Source: Sphingopyxis macrogoltabida (lineage in GTDB: Bacteria > Pseudomonadota > Alphaproteobacteria > Sphingomonadales > Sphingomonadaceae). Taken from it: a stretch of 64,000 nucleotides of DNA. Shown in pieces: positions 46,237-55,614 of this stretch. Position 1 is the first letter of the stretch; every line of letters starts with the position of its first letter. The stretch lies in the NCBI RefSeq assembly GCF_001314325.1, contig NZ_CP009429.1:2108501-2172500 (forward strand). Reading direction: 5' to 3'. A model generated the notes under the pieces. The model was not told the DNA's origin. It worked only from the letters and a program-made list of their open reading frames with translations, and did no database searches. The translations under genes were made by a program, and so were the position numbers.

Positions 46237-48342
46237 ATGCACGTTCGAAAGTTGATCCTGACCGGCTCGGCCGTGGCGGCGCTCGTCGCTCCAATGATGG
46301 CAGTGACCTCGGCGCATGCGCAGGAAGCGACGGAGCAGGCGGAAGAGCAAGGCGATCCGAACGAGATCGTCGTCATGGCGCGCAAGCGCGCCGAGCGGCT
46401 CATCGACATTCCCGAAACCATCGCGGCGATCAGCGCCGATACGATCAAGGATGCCGGCATCGCCTCGCTCGAGGATGTCGGCCGCCAGACGCCGAACATC
46501 GTCCTCAACCGGCGTCAGGATAACGAACCCAATGTGGTCATCCGCGGCGTCGGCGGCTTCGGCAACACCCAGGGCGTCGGCTTCTATGTCGACGACGTCC
46601 AGAATTTCACCGACCAGTCGGCGTCGATCGAGGATGTCGAGCGTATCGAAATCCTGAAAGGCCCGCAGGGCACGCTCTATGGCGGCAGCAATATCGGCGG
46701 CGCGATCAAATATGTGCTGAAGCGCCCGACCGACAAATTCGGCGGCGAAGCCCGTATGGAATATGGCAGCTTCGACACGATCAATGCGTTCGGCGCCGTA
46801 AACCTCCCTGCAGGCGAGGCGTTCGCCGTCCGCGTGTCTGGCTATTACAACCACACCCGCGGCTTCGTCGCCAACACCTTCCGCGGTGGATATGCCGACC
46901 GCAGCACCGAATGGGGCACGCGCATCGCGATCGGCTGGCAGCCGACCGACAATCTCGATATCCAGCTCAGCTATCGCCATAACGAACTCGCCAACGGCGG
47001 CAACGTCTATACGACCGCGACCGAACGCCCCGACGGCAGCGCCATCTATCGCCGTACGATCGAACTCAACACCGATGTCGAGAACCGGAAGCGCGTCGAC
47101 GGCGTCATCTTCAGCCTTGCCTATGACATGGGGCCGGTCGAACTCACCAATGTAACGTCTTACACCCGCCGCAAGGTCAACTTCGCTTGGGATCTCGATT
47201 ACAGCGCGGCCGATGCGGTCGTCGCCTTCAATGGCGACCGCAACACGGCGAAGGTCTTTACGCAGGAACTCCGCCTCGCCTCGACAGGGACTAGCGACTT
47301 CGACTGGCTCGTCGGCGCCTATTATTCGTCGGTCGCCGACCGCGGCATCACCAACAACGCCGACCTGTACCTCGGCCCCGATGCCGGCGGGCCGGTCTTC
47401 ATTCCCGATTTCAACAATGGCGAATCGAGCGAAAAGCAATATGCGCTGTTCGGGACCGCCAATTACCGGATGGGCGCTTTCCGGATCGGCGCCGGCGTCC
47501 GCGTCGGCCGCGTCGAGTTCAAGGGCACCGACAACAACATCCCGATCACCGTGCCCGTCAACGAAACGGTGGTGCTGCCGAAGATCACCCTGTCCTACGA
47601 CGTCGCTCCCGATGTCATGCTCTACGCCAACTATGCGCTCGGCACCGAACCCGGCCGCGTCAACCTGATCAGCGGGACCGCTGGCGCCTATCGTTCGGAA
47701 ACGGCCTCGGCGTTCGAGGCGGGCATCAAGGGCACGACGCTCGACCGCACGCTGACCTTCGAACTCGCGGGCTATTACATCAACTACAAGCGCCGCCAGT
47801 TCGAAACGCAGATCGTCCTGCCGAGCGGCGTGATCACCGAGGAAGTGGCAAATATCGGCCGCTCGGTCAGTTGGGGTTTTGAAGGAGGTCTGACCTATCG
47901 TCCGGTCGACGGTCTCACTCTCTCGGGCTCGGCGGGCTACCTGAATTCGAAGTGGAAGGACAAGAACGCCCTCTACTACCTCCAGCCCGTCGACGGCCTC
48001 ACCGTTCCCAACGCCCCCGAATTCACCGCCAACGCCAGCATCGACTACAAGATCCCGGTCGGCAGCGACCTCGAGATCGGGCTGCGTGCCGACTATAACC
48101 ACGTCAGCAAATTCTACTGGAACATCAGGAACACCGCGAACCAGCCGGCTTATGATCTGGTCAACCTCCGGGCGTCGATCGGCGATCCCGAAGGACGCTG
48201 GGAGTTCGCGGTCCGCGCCGAAAATGTGTTCAACCAGAAATATTTCAACGAACTGACGGCGGACGTGTTCACGGTCGGCGAAGCACTCGCGGTGCCGGGT
48301 GCTCCCGCCCGCGTCATGGCGTCGCTTTCCTTCAAGATGTGA
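46237..48342 (+). CDS. TonB-dependent receptor of the hydrolase/monooxygenase cluster
   Basis: A 701-residue receptor: signal LILTGSAVAALVAPMMAVTS then AHAQ, TonB box NEIVVMARKRAERLIDIP, plug (DVGRQTPNIVLNRRQ, IRGVGGFGNTQGVGFY, IEILKGPQGTLYGGSN) and barrel ending ASLSFKM. The start ATG follows GGATGGAG. It is of the organic-substrate import type rather than siderophore type. It is the third gene after the LysR gene, before a gamma-glutamyltransferase-like gene. Confidence 0.94.
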   Translation: MHVRKLILTGSAVAALVAPMMAVTSAHAQEATEQAEEQGDPNEIVVMARKRAERLIDIPETIAAISADTIKDAGIASLEDVGRQTPNIVLNRRQDNEPNVVIRGVGGFGNTQGVGFYVDDVQNFTDQSASIEDVERIEILKGPQGTLYGGSNIGGAIKYVLKRPTDKFGGEARMEYGSFDTINAFGAVNLPAGEAFAVRVSGYYNHTRGFVANTFRGGYADRSTEWGTRIAIGWQPTDNLDIQLSYRHNELANGGNVYTTATERPDGSAIYRRTIELNTDVENRKRVDGVIFSLAYDMGPVELTNVTSYTRRKVNFAWDLDYSAADAVVAFNGDRNTAKVFTQELRLASTGTSDFDWLVGAYYSSVADRGITNNADLYLGPDAGGPVFIPDFNNGESSEKQYALFGTANYRMGAFRIGAGVRVGRVEFKGTDNNIPITVPVNETVVLPKITLSYDVAPDVMLYANYALGTEPGRVNLISGTAGAYRSETASAFEAGIKGTTLDRTLTFELAGYYINYKRRQFETQIVLPSGVITEEVANIGRSVSWGFEGGLTYRPVDGLTLSGSAGYLNSKWKDKNALYYLQPVDGLTVPNAPEFTANASIDYKIPVGSDLEIGLRADYNHVSKFYWNIRNTANQPAYDLVNLRASIGDPEGRWEFAVRAENVFNQKYFNELTADVFTVGEALAVPGAPARVMASLSFKM

Positions 48343-48455
48343 AGCCGCGCGGCCGGGCGTCATGCCCGGCCGCACCCCGTCCGCCAAACGAAGCGGGCGG
48401 CAGATACAGACCAGCAGCGCTCCGACAGCCGATATGTTTCAAGGAATCCCTCCCC

Positions 48456-50258
48456 ATGACCGAATTCACCACGCGTCCAGAACTCAGCGGCACCTTCGGC
48501 GCCGTCGCGTCGACGCACTGGATCGCGAGCGCGGTCGGAATGCGGTTGCTGGAGGCCGGCGGCAATGCGTTCGACGCCGCGGTGGCGGCGGGCTTTACGC
48601 TGCAGATCGTCGAGCCGCACCTCAACGGCCCGGGCGGCGACGCGCCGATCCTCGCCGCGCGCGCAGACGACGCGCAGCCGACGGTCATTTGCGGACAGGG
48701 TCCTTCGCCGTCGACGGCAACCATCGCCGCTTTCGACGAACGCGGCCTCGAAATGATCCCTGGGACCGGCCTGCTCGCCGCCTGCGTTCCGGGCGCGTTC
48801 GGCGCATGGATGACGCTGCTTCGCGATTTCGGAACGCGGTCGCTGCGCGAGGTCATCGAGCCCGCGATCTATTATGCACGCGCCGGCCACCCTTTGCTGG
48901 GCAACGCGGCCGATGCGATCGCTTCGGTCGCCACGCTGTTTGCCGACGAGTGGATCAGTTCGGCGGAGCTCTACCTTGGACGCGGCGGCGTCCCCGCGGC
49001 GGGCTCGCTCTTCCGGAACCCGGTGCTGGCGGATTTTTACGAAACGCTCATCGATCACGCCGAAGCCGTATCGGATAATCGCGAGGCGCAGGTCGAGGCG
49101 GCGCTCGCTTACTGGTATGACGGACGCGTCGCCGAAACGATCGACCGCTTCATGCGCACCACCGAAGCGATGGACACCAGCGGTCGGCGTCACCACGGCC
49201 TGCTCAGCGGCGCCGACATGAACGGCTGGCGGCCACCGGTCGAGCGACCGATCAGTATCGACCACGGCGATTACCGGCTGTTCAAATGCGGCGCATGGAG
49301 CCAGGGACCGGCTTTGCTGCAGGCCATCCAGATCCTGAAGGGCACCGATATCGGCGCGATGCCGCCCGAATCCGCCGACTATGTCCATATCGTCGGCGAA
49401 ACGCTGAAGCTCGTCATGGCCGATCGCGACGCCTGGTACGGCGACGCCATTCCGGACGGCGTGCTCGAAGAGCTGCTCAGCGACACCTATGCCGCGGAAA
49501 GGCGGACGCTGATCGGCAGCGCGGCAAGCCACGAATTGCGCCCCGGATCGCCGCTCGGCTTGGCGCCGCGCATTCCGTCGCGCCGGCAGAAGACGGCGAG
49601 CGCCGGCGTGGCCGGCGGCGGCGAACCCACGATGGCGCGGCCGCTCGAAGTCAACGCGCTGCAACGCGGCGACACCTGTCATGTCGATGTCGTCGACAAA
49701 TGGGGCAATATGATCTCGGCGACGCCCTCGGGCGGCTGGCTCCAGTCGAGCCCCGCGATCCCGGGTCTCGGCTTCGCGCTCGGCACGCGGATGCAGATGT
49801 TCTGGCTCGACGAGGGCTTGCCCGGGTCGCTCGCGCCGTCGACCCGGCCGCGCACGACGCTGACCCCTTCGCTCGCCTATCGCGACGGCAAGCCCTATCT
49901 CGCCTTCGGCACCCCCGGCGGCGACCAGCAGGAACAATGGTCGCTGCTCCTCTGGCTGGCACATGCGGTCCATGGTCGCCCGTTGCAGGCCGCGATCGAA
50001 ACCCCGGCCTTCCACACCAATCACATGCTCGCGAGCTTCTGGCCGCGCGAGGCCCAGCTCGGCTCGCTAGTCCTCGAGAGCCGCTTCCCCGCGGCGACAA
50101 TTGCCGGACTGAAAGCCCGCGGCCACGAGGTCACGCTGGGCGGGCCATGGTCCGAAGGGCGCCTGTCGGCCTGCGCTCTCGACCGGCAGCCCGGCGGATC
50201 GCTGCTTCGCGCCGCCGCGAACCCGCGCGGCATGCAGGGCTATGCCATCGCTCGCTGA
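48456..50258 (+). CDS. Gamma-glutamyltransferase-like Ntn hydrolase, cytoplasmic copy 1
   Basis: A 600-residue GGT-family protein without a signal peptide. The early STHWIASAVGMRLLEAGGNA and NGPGGDAPI are GGT-like. The autocleavage and nucleophile Thr is T407 in RGDTCHVDVVDKWGNMISAT; STRPRTTLTPSLAYRDGKPY and TPGGDQQEQW follow, as in the GGT small subunit. Classical GGTs are periplasmic; lack of an export signal suggests a cytoplasmic amidase. A frame extending upstream of 48456 is not used; ATG lies 114 bases after the TBDR stop. Reaction could be hydrolysis of a gamma-glutamyl or other amide. A second copy lies at 53870. Confidence 0.88.
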   Translation: MTEFTTRPELSGTFGAVASTHWIASAVGMRLLEAGGNAFDAAVAAGFTLQIVEPHLNGPGGDAPILAARADDAQPTVICGQGPSPSTATIAAFDERGLEMIPGTGLLAACVPGAFGAWMTLLRDFGTRSLREVIEPAIYYARAGHPLLGNAADAIASVATLFADEWISSAELYLGRGGVPAAGSLFRNPVLADFYETLIDHAEAVSDNREAQVEAALAYWYDGRVAETIDRFMRTTEAMDTSGRRHHGLLSGADMNGWRPPVERPISIDHGDYRLFKCGAWSQGPALLQAIQILKGTDIGAMPPESADYVHIVGETLKLVMADRDAWYGDAIPDGVLEELLSDTYAAERRTLIGSAASHELRPGSPLGLAPRIPSRRQKTASAGVAGGGEPTMARPLEVNALQRGDTCHVDVVDKWGNMISATPSGGWLQSSPAIPGLGFALGTRMQMFWLDEGLPGSLAPSTRPRTTLTPSLAYRDGKPYLAFGTPGGDQQEQWSLLLWLAHAVHGRPLQAAIETPAFHTNHMLASFWPREAQLGSLVLESRFPAATIAGLKARGHEVTLGGPWSEGRLSACALDRQPGGSLLRAAANPRGMQGYAIAR

Positions 50259-50282
50259 TCGTTCGATCGCGCCGCCGGTCTG

Positions 50283-50765
50283 TCAGGACAGCGCAGGTAC
50301 CAGGAACTGGGCGATAATCCTTGCCGCCGCGACGTCGTCATCGGAAAAGCTGCCTTCGGCATCGAGAATGTTGAACGTGCCGAGGCATCGTCCGTCATAC
50401 AGCACCGGGGTGTTGATCACCGCGCCGAGCCCCATGCCGGCGAGCGTCGCATGATCGTCGAACGCCCAGCGCAGCGCCTCGGCGTCGCGGCCGACATATT
50501 GCTCGCCCCGGATCAGGACCAGCTCGCCCCACGGCACGCCGCGCTTCGATTTGCGCCCGCCGACCGGATATTCGGCGCCGGCGCTCGTAAACAGGCGTTC
50601 GAGCGCCATCTCCTCGGGATGAAATCGCATGACGGTGCAGAGGCGGTGGCCGATGATCTCGCGTGCGCAATCCGACGCCGCCCCGAACAGGGCCGACGGC
50701 GTATGCGAGCCGCGCGATGCGCCAGCCAGGACCGCGAGCGAAGCAAGTAAAGCTTGACTGTTCAC
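50283..50765 (-). CDS. GAF-domain protein
   Basis: A 160-residue protein with one GAF domain (LCTVMRFHPEEMALERLFTS, VLIRGEQYVGRDAEALRWAF, INTPVLYDGRCLGTFNILDA). GAF domains bind small molecules or heme; without an output domain it may act as a sensor or accessory protein. Start is a GTG at 50765 behind GGAGACG. It lies 31 bases after the BASS transporter gene and probably shares its transcript. It is convergent with the Ntn hydrolase gene by 24 bases. Confidence 0.85.
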   Translation of the reverse strand: MNSQALLASLAVLAGASRGSHTPSALFGAASDCAREIIGHRLCTVMRFHPEEMALERLFTSAGAEYPVGGRKSKRGVPWGELVLIRGEQYVGRDAEALRWAFDDHATLAGMGLGAVINTPVLYDGRCLGTFNILDAEGSFSDDDVAAARIIAQFLVPALS

Positions 50766-50796
50766 GCCATCGTCTCCGTGTCAGTGCGCGGCTGGA

Positions 50797-51837
50797 TCAC
50801 CCGTTCGCGGGCACCGCAGCGGCAGCCGGCGCCTCTGCCTGCCCCCGCCGGACATAGCGCCGCGCAAGGGCCGAGCAAGCGACGAGCTGCAGCGGGTGAT
50901 AGAGCATCAGCGGCAACAGGATCGCGCCGAGCGCCGGATTGGCTCCGAAGATGATCTTCGCGATCGGCGCGCCGTTGGCGAGGCTCTTCTGCGAACCGCA
51001 GAAGACCGCGGCAATCTCGTCCTCGCGCGAGAAGCCGAGCGCGCGGGCGGTCAGCGTTGTCGCTGCAATCACGGCCAAGAGCATCACGACCACCAGCGCC
51101 GCGACGATGATCATCGTCGTCGCCGGATAGCGCGACCAGATTCCCTGCGCGGTCGAATTGCAGAAGGCGGCATAGACGATCAGCAGAATGACCCCGCGAT
51201 CGAGCTTGGTCACGACCGGCTTATGCTTCGAGACAAAACCGACGAGCCAGCGCCGGAGCAACTGGCCGGCCACGAAGGGCAGCAGCAGCTTGGTCGCAAT
51301 GTCGATCACCGTATCGGCGAGCGGCAGTTGATGCGCGGTGCCGGCGGTCTGGAGCAGCGCGATCAGCGCCGGCGTGATGAGCATCCCGGCGAGGCTCGAC
51401 AGTGTGACGTTGAATATCGCCGCGGGAATATTGCCCTGCGCCATCGATACCGTCGCGACCGACGACGAAATGGTGGTCGAGAGCGCACAGAGGTAGAAGA
51501 AGCCCAGCCGCATCTCGGGCGCGATAAAGCCCGCCGTGCCGACATAGACCAGCGCGCCCAGCAACGGGAACAGCCCGAAGGTACAGAGCTGGACGACGAT
51601 ATGCAGCTTCCACGCCTGCGCCCCCGCCTTCAAGGCCTGCGGCGACAGGTTGACGCCGTGGAGGAAGAAGACGAGCGCGATGCCCGCCTCGGTAATCGGT
51701 CCCAGCGGAATGGGGCCGCCCGAAGCACCGACCCCCGGTGCGACAAGGGCCAACCCGACGGCTGCGACGAGAGCCAGGACGAAGCCGTCGGGAAGAAAGC
51801 GCCGGAGGCCGGTATCTGAGGTCTGAGAGCTTGCCAT
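50797..51837 (-). CDS. Bile acid:sodium symporter (BASS/SBF) family transporter
   Basis: A 346-residue polytopic protein with about nine to ten helices (DGFVLALVAAVGLALVAPGV, EAGIALVFFLHGVNLSPQAL, LRLGFFYLCALSTTISSSVA-like AALSTTISSSVATVS). BASS proteins import organic anions with sodium. Its start codon has no Shine-Dalgarno and lies about eight bases after the putative -10 of promoter P2 (51850-51845), so the message may be leaderless. It is the inner-membrane uptake candidate of the cluster. Confidence 0.9.
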   Translation of the reverse strand: MASSQTSDTGLRRFLPDGFVLALVAAVGLALVAPGVGASGGPIPLGPITEAGIALVFFLHGVNLSPQALKAGAQAWKLHIVVQLCTFGLFPLLGALVYVGTAGFIAPEMRLGFFYLCALSTTISSSVATVSMAQGNIPAAIFNVTLSSLAGMLITPALIALLQTAGTAHQLPLADTVIDIATKLLLPFVAGQLLRRWLVGFVSKHKPVVTKLDRGVILLIVYAAFCNSTAQGIWSRYPATTMIIVAALVVVMLLAVIAATTLTARALGFSREDEIAAVFCGSQKSLANGAPIAKIIFGANPALGAILLPLMLYHPLQLVACSALARRYVRRGQAEAPAAAAVPANG

Positions 51838-51844
51838 GGCCGGC

Positions 51845-51890
51845 CGTTAGCACCCCCCCTGCCCCCGGGGCCAAGACTGTCTTTTCATCG
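51845..51890 (-). promoter_or_regulatory. Cluster promoter P2 (BASS gene)
   Basis: On the minus strand CGATGAAAAGACAGTCTTGG (51890-51871) is followed by CCC, 17 bases, and CTAACG (51850-51845). It differs from P1 at two positions in the first 20 and has the same -35 to -10 spacing. AAGACAGTCTT is an imperfect dyad, a possible activator site. The ATG of the BASS gene at 51837 falls at the predicted transcription start. Confidence 0.55.
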
Positions 51891-51925
51891 CCCGGATACC
51901 CGGGGTGAATAGCGATCCGCCCGCG

Positions 51926-53140
51926 TCACACCTTGTCGCGAAAGCGCGGCAGCAACGTGAAGAGGATCATCGTCACGACCAGCAGCGCCGCACCGGCCCA
52001 CAGCCCGATCATATAATTGCCGAACCGGTCATAGAGAAAGCCGAGGATCAGCGGGCTGATCCCGGTACCGGCGATGAAGGCAGCATAGAGCCAGCCGAAA
52101 GCGCGGGTATAGCCCTCGCGCCCGAAATAGCGCGAGACGAGATAGGCCATGAGGTCGGCCTCGGCACCCAGCGAAAAGCCGATCGTGACCGCCGCGACCG
52201 CCGCATAGGTTGCGCCCCAAACCGCCAGCAATGCAAAGCCGGTGACGGCGGCGCACGAGATCAGGATCAGCACGTGCGGCGCGAAGAAGCGGTCGGCCGC
52301 AGCCCCGCCGGCAACGCGCCCGACCATGCCCGACAATCCGATCAGCCCCGCCATCGCCGCTGCGTCGGCGCCGCTGAGGCCCGCATCGGTCAGCATCGGC
52401 ACGAAATGGACGAGCAGCCCGCCGATCGAGAGTGCGAAAAAGCCGAAAGCGCAGAACAGGATGACAAAGATCCGGCGAAGCTGCGGCGCCGGGTAAAGCG
52501 GCCCGGTCACCGGCGCGCCCTCGAGCGTGAGCGGAACCGCGGGCGCATTGTCGCGCAGCAGGAGCAGGAACGGTAGCATCGCCGCGATCAACGCCGCGAG
52601 CATCAGATAACCGCCGCTCCACCCGCCCCGGTCGATCGCCGCCGACACCAACGGCGGCCCGATCGTCGCGGCAAGGCTCGGACCGAGCAGCGTGATGCCG
52701 AGCGCGAGACCCCGCGCCTTGGCGAAATGATTGGTAACGACGCGGGTATAGGCGATCGGCGCCGCCGCCGCGCCGACCGCAGCGATCAATATGTGACCGG
52801 CGTAAAGGAGCGCGAGCCCCGAAAGAAAGAAGGCGAGCGCGACATAGAGCGATGAGGCGCCGACGATCGAGAATGCAACCGTCCGCCGGACGCCGAAGCG
52901 GTCGATGACCCGCCCAACCACCGGCGAGGCCGCCGCCAGCGCCAGCGTGAAGAGGAGCACTGCCAGCGACAGCTCGGCCCGGCCCCAGCCGAAATCCTTC
53001 TCCAGATGCGGAATGAAGACGCCCGCCGTATAGATCGGCAAGGCCGATACGCCGAGGCAGCAGCCGAGCATACCCGCCAGCAGCAACGTCCACCCCGTCC
53101 GGAACTCGCCGGTCGCTCCGCGCTCGATCGCCATCGTCAC
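51926..53140 (-). CDS. MFS transporter
   Basis: About 404 residues with twelve predicted helices in two groups of six: GWTLLLAGMLGCCLGVSALP, then the A-motif GRVIDRFGVRRTV (loop 2-3) and MLPFLLLLRDN. The C-terminal half has GRVAGGAAADRFFAPHV, the repeat of the A motif. The oxalate/formate-type monocarboxylate family is closest in layout. The start is probably GTG at 53140, six bases after GGGAGA; ATG at 53134 is an alternative. It transports a small organic compound into or out of the cell; direction unknown. It lies upstream of BASS on the same strand, each with its own promoter. Confidence 0.9.
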   Translation of the reverse strand: MTMAIERGATGEFRTGWTLLLAGMLGCCLGVSALPIYTAGVFIPHLEKDFGWGRAELSLAVLLFTLALAAASPVVGRVIDRFGVRRTVAFSIVGASSLYVALAFFLSGLALLYAGHILIAAVGAAAAPIAYTRVVTNHFAKARGLALGITLLGPSLAATIGPPLVSAAIDRGGWSGGYLMLAALIAAMLPFLLLLRDNAPAVPLTLEGAPVTGPLYPAPQLRRIFVILFCAFGFFALSIGGLLVHFVPMLTDAGLSGADAAAMAGLIGLSGMVGRVAGGAAADRFFAPHVLILISCAAVTGFALLAVWGATYAAVAAVTIGFSLGAEADLMAYLVSRYFGREGYTRAFGWLYAAFIAGTGISPLILGFLYDRFGNYMIGLWAGAALLVVTMILFTLLPRFRDKV

Positions 53141-53221
53141 ACCATGTCTCCCGTCCCTTGCCGCCGCCGACCGCTTGCCCCGGCCATCATCCCCAGGCGC
53201 GACCATGTCCGCGATCCGCAG

Positions 53222-53254
53222 GCATAGAAAGCGCGGCGGACATATGTCCAAGAC
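53222..53254 (-). promoter_or_regulatory. Cluster promoter P3 (MFS gene)
   Basis: On the minus strand GTCTTGGACA (53254-53245) is followed by exactly 17 bases and CTATGC (53227-53222), the same as P1 (TTGGACA-N17-CTATGC). The dyad GGACATATGTCC (53238-53249) overlaps the -35, and CATATGTCC recurs upstream of P1 (43984-43992). The leader to the GTG at 53140 is about 74 bases. Confidence 0.6.
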
Positions 53255-53444
53255 CCTTGAGGAATGCGGCCCATGACTATGTTCTATATGACCGGAACCT
53301 GCCGATGCGATATGCCCCTTACCGAACAGGCGTCCCCGCGCCGACCGCGCCCGGCGTCCTCGAACGGGCGGCCGGGAGCCCCGGCATCGCGGTGATCGAC
53401 GAAGATATCGCCGTCAATCAGGACGGTCAGGAAAGGAGCCCCAC
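53255..53444. other. Intergenic stretch upstream of the VOC gene
   Basis: Between P3 and the VOC gene there is no recognised gene. A 49-codon frame (53306-53455) encodes a short Pro/Ala-rich peptide ending in QDGQERSPTCT; it overlaps the VOC start and has no strong ribosome site, so I do not call it. The VOC gene's own ribosome site GAAAGGAG ends at 53439. A promoter for the VOC operon must lie here but cannot be placed. Confidence 0.5.
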
Positions 53445-53873
53445 ATGCACCTGAAAGGCCTCGATCATGTTACGATCAACACCGCCGACCTCGATGCAAC
53501 CCTCGCCTATTATTCGCGCTTTCTGGGCATGGAGTCGGGCTGGCGGCCGGTGATGCCGGTGCCCGGCATCTGGCTCTACGCCCCCGGCGGCGACTATCCG
53601 ATCCTGCATGTCATCAGCGTCAGCGCGACGACCACGCCCGACGAGCGCCGCGCCGTCGATCACCTTGCCTTCCGCTGCGAGGGGCTTGCCGATCATCTCG
53701 CCAAGATGGACGCGGCCGGCGAAAGCTACGAAGCACGTCCGGTCCCCGAAACCAACCTCGTGCAGGTTCACCAGAACGACCCGAACGGCATCCGCGTCGA
53801 GCTGACGTTCGAGGACGAACCGCTTCCCGATCATATCGTCTGGACCGATTTCCAGGCGGCTTCGGACGAGTGA
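53445..53873 (+). CDS. VOC-family (glyoxalase/extradiol-type) protein
   Basis: A 142-residue vicinal-oxygen-chelate protein: LKGLDHVTINTADLDATLAY (first metal His), RAVDHLAFRCEGLADHLAKM (second His) and GIRVELTFEDEPLP (metal Glu). The family includes lyases, dioxygenases and isomerases. It precedes the second Ntn hydrolase and overlaps its GTG start by 4 bases (GTGA). It probably acts on a product of the Ntn hydrolase or monooxygenase; this is inference. Confidence 0.9.
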   Translation: MHLKGLDHVTINTADLDATLAYYSRFLGMESGWRPVMPVPGIWLYAPGGDYPILHVISVSATTTPDERRAVDHLAFRCEGLADHLAKMDAAGESYEARPVPETNLVQVHQNDPNGIRVELTFEDEPLPDHIVWTDFQAASDE

Positions 53874-55585
53874 CCGCTACACCGGCACTTTCCCGCCCGC
53901 AGATCGAGGGCAGGCGCCACATCGTCTCGTGCGGCAATTTCCTCGCGGCGCGGGTCGCCGACGCCATTCTCGCCGCCGGCGGTAACGCGGTCGATGCCGG
54001 GGTCGCCGCCGGCATCGCGCTCGGCGTCGTCGAAAGCGAGATGGTCGGCTTCGCAGGTGTTGCGCCGATCATGGTCCGCATGGCCGCCGCCGGCGACGTG
54101 ATCACGATCGCGGGGCTCGGCTGGTGGCCGAAGCTCGCGACCGAGGGCATGTATGCCGATACCGGCGCGATTCCCGACGGGCTCGGGCGGACGGTCGTCC
54201 CCGCGGCGCCCGACGCCTGGCTGACGGCGCTCGAAAATTACGGCACCATGTCCTTCGCCGAAGTCGCGGCGGGAGCCGAGGATCTCGCGACCAACGGCTT
54301 TGCCATGTACCCCTTCATGTCCGAAATCATCGGCATGTTCGCTGCCGACCATGCCCGGTGGGAAAGCAATGCTGCAATCTACCTCCCCGGCGGAAAGCCG
54401 CCTGAGCCCGGCAGCCTCTTCGTCCAGTCCGATCTCGGCGCGACGATCCGCTATCTCATCGATCAGGAAAAGGCGCATGCGAAAGGCGACCGCCGCCGCG
54501 GCCTGCAGGCGGTCCGCGACGCCTTTTATCGGGGCGACATCGCGCGCACGATCGTCGCCTATCATGAAGGAAACGGCGGACTGCTGCGCATGGACGATCT
54601 GGCGGGCTACAGGTCCGAGATCGAACGCGCGGTAAGCCGCAAGTTCGGCAACGCCGACGTCCACACCTGCGCGCCATGGTGTCAGGGCCCGGCACTGCTC
54701 CAGATGCTGGCGATGGTCGACCGGAACGCGGTCGCGGCGATGGGCCACAACAGCGCCGATTATGTCCACCATCTCGCCGAAATCATCAAACTGGCCTTTG
54801 CCGACCGCCACGCCTTTTTCGGCGACCCGCGGTTCGTCGACGTGCCGGTCGAGCGCCTGATATCGGATGCCTATGCGACCGAAAGGCGGCAGATGATCGA
54901 TCGCGCGAGGGCGGCGCCCGAAATGCCCGCCCCCGGCCCTGCACTCGGCGCCGCATCGGAGCGGTCTGTCCTCGAACCAAGCGCCGCGGCGGGACGCTCG
55001 CTCGACACCTCTTACGTTGCGGTGGTCGACCAATGGGGCAACGCCTTTTCGGCAACGCCGAGCGACATATCGAACGACACGCCGGTGATCCCGGGCCTCG
55101 GCATCGCGGTTTCGTCGCGCGGCAGCCAGAGTTGGGCGTCGGCCTCGCATCCCTGCTCGATCGCGCCCGGCAAGCGCCCGCGGTTGACGCCCAGCCCGGC
55201 CCTCGTCTCCTATGCCGACGGCTCGGTGATGGCGTTCGGCACCCCCGGCGGCGATGTCCAGTTGCAATCATTGCTCCAGGTCTTCCTCGCGATCGAACTC
55301 TTCGGCATGGAGCCGCAGGCGGCCGTCGAGGCACCGCGCTTCGCAAGCTACAGCTTCCCCGACTCGTTCGAACCGCACAATTATCTTCCAGGCCGGCTGG
55401 CGATCGAAAAGCGGCTGGCGGATCGGGTCGGCGACGATCTCGCAGTGCGCGGCCACGACGTCCAGACATGGCCCGACTATCCGTGGCGGGCAGGCGCCGT
55501 CTGTATCGCACGGCGCGACGGCAAGAGCGGCCGCCTCACCGCCGCCGCCGACCCGCGCCGGCCAGCCTACGCCATCGGCTGGTAG
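53870..55585 (+). CDS. Gamma-glutamyltransferase-like Ntn hydrolase, cytoplasmic copy 2
   Basis: A 571-residue GGT-family protein with no signal peptide. The nucleophile Thr is T380 in LDTSYVAVVDQWGNAFSATP; PSPALVSYADGSVMAFG and TPGGDVQLQSLLQ follow. N-terminal CGNFLAARVADAILAAGGNA resembles copy 1. The start is a GTG overlapping the VOC stop (GTGA). Overall identity with the copy at 48456 looks limited, so they are probably specialised for different substrates rather than a recent duplication. Cytoplasmic location and context suggest amide-bond hydrolysis of an imported compound. Confidence 0.87.
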   Translation: MTATPALSRPQIEGRRHIVSCGNFLAARVADAILAAGGNAVDAGVAAGIALGVVESEMVGFAGVAPIMVRMAAAGDVITIAGLGWWPKLATEGMYADTGAIPDGLGRTVVPAAPDAWLTALENYGTMSFAEVAAGAEDLATNGFAMYPFMSEIIGMFAADHARWESNAAIYLPGGKPPEPGSLFVQSDLGATIRYLIDQEKAHAKGDRRRGLQAVRDAFYRGDIARTIVAYHEGNGGLLRMDDLAGYRSEIERAVSRKFGNADVHTCAPWCQGPALLQMLAMVDRNAVAAMGHNSADYVHHLAEIIKLAFADRHAFFGDPRFVDVPVERLISDAYATERRQMIDRARAAPEMPAPGPALGAASERSVLEPSAAAGRSLDTSYVAVVDQWGNAFSATPSDISNDTPVIPGLGIAVSSRGSQSWASASHPCSIAPGKRPRLTPSPALVSYADGSVMAFGTPGGDVQLQSLLQVFLAIELFGMEPQAAVEAPRFASYSFPDSFEPHNYLPGRLAIEKRLADRVGDDLAVRGHDVQTWPDYPWRAGAVCIARRDGKSGRLTAAADPRRPAYAIGW

Positions 55586-55614
55586 GGGTCTCCGTAACGC
55601 GAAAAGGAGAGCAA

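Noticed and set aside
53831..55267. A 478-codon frame antisense to the second Ntn hydrolase
   Set aside because: Low-complexity, no motifs; the plus strand gene has T380 and GGT signatures.
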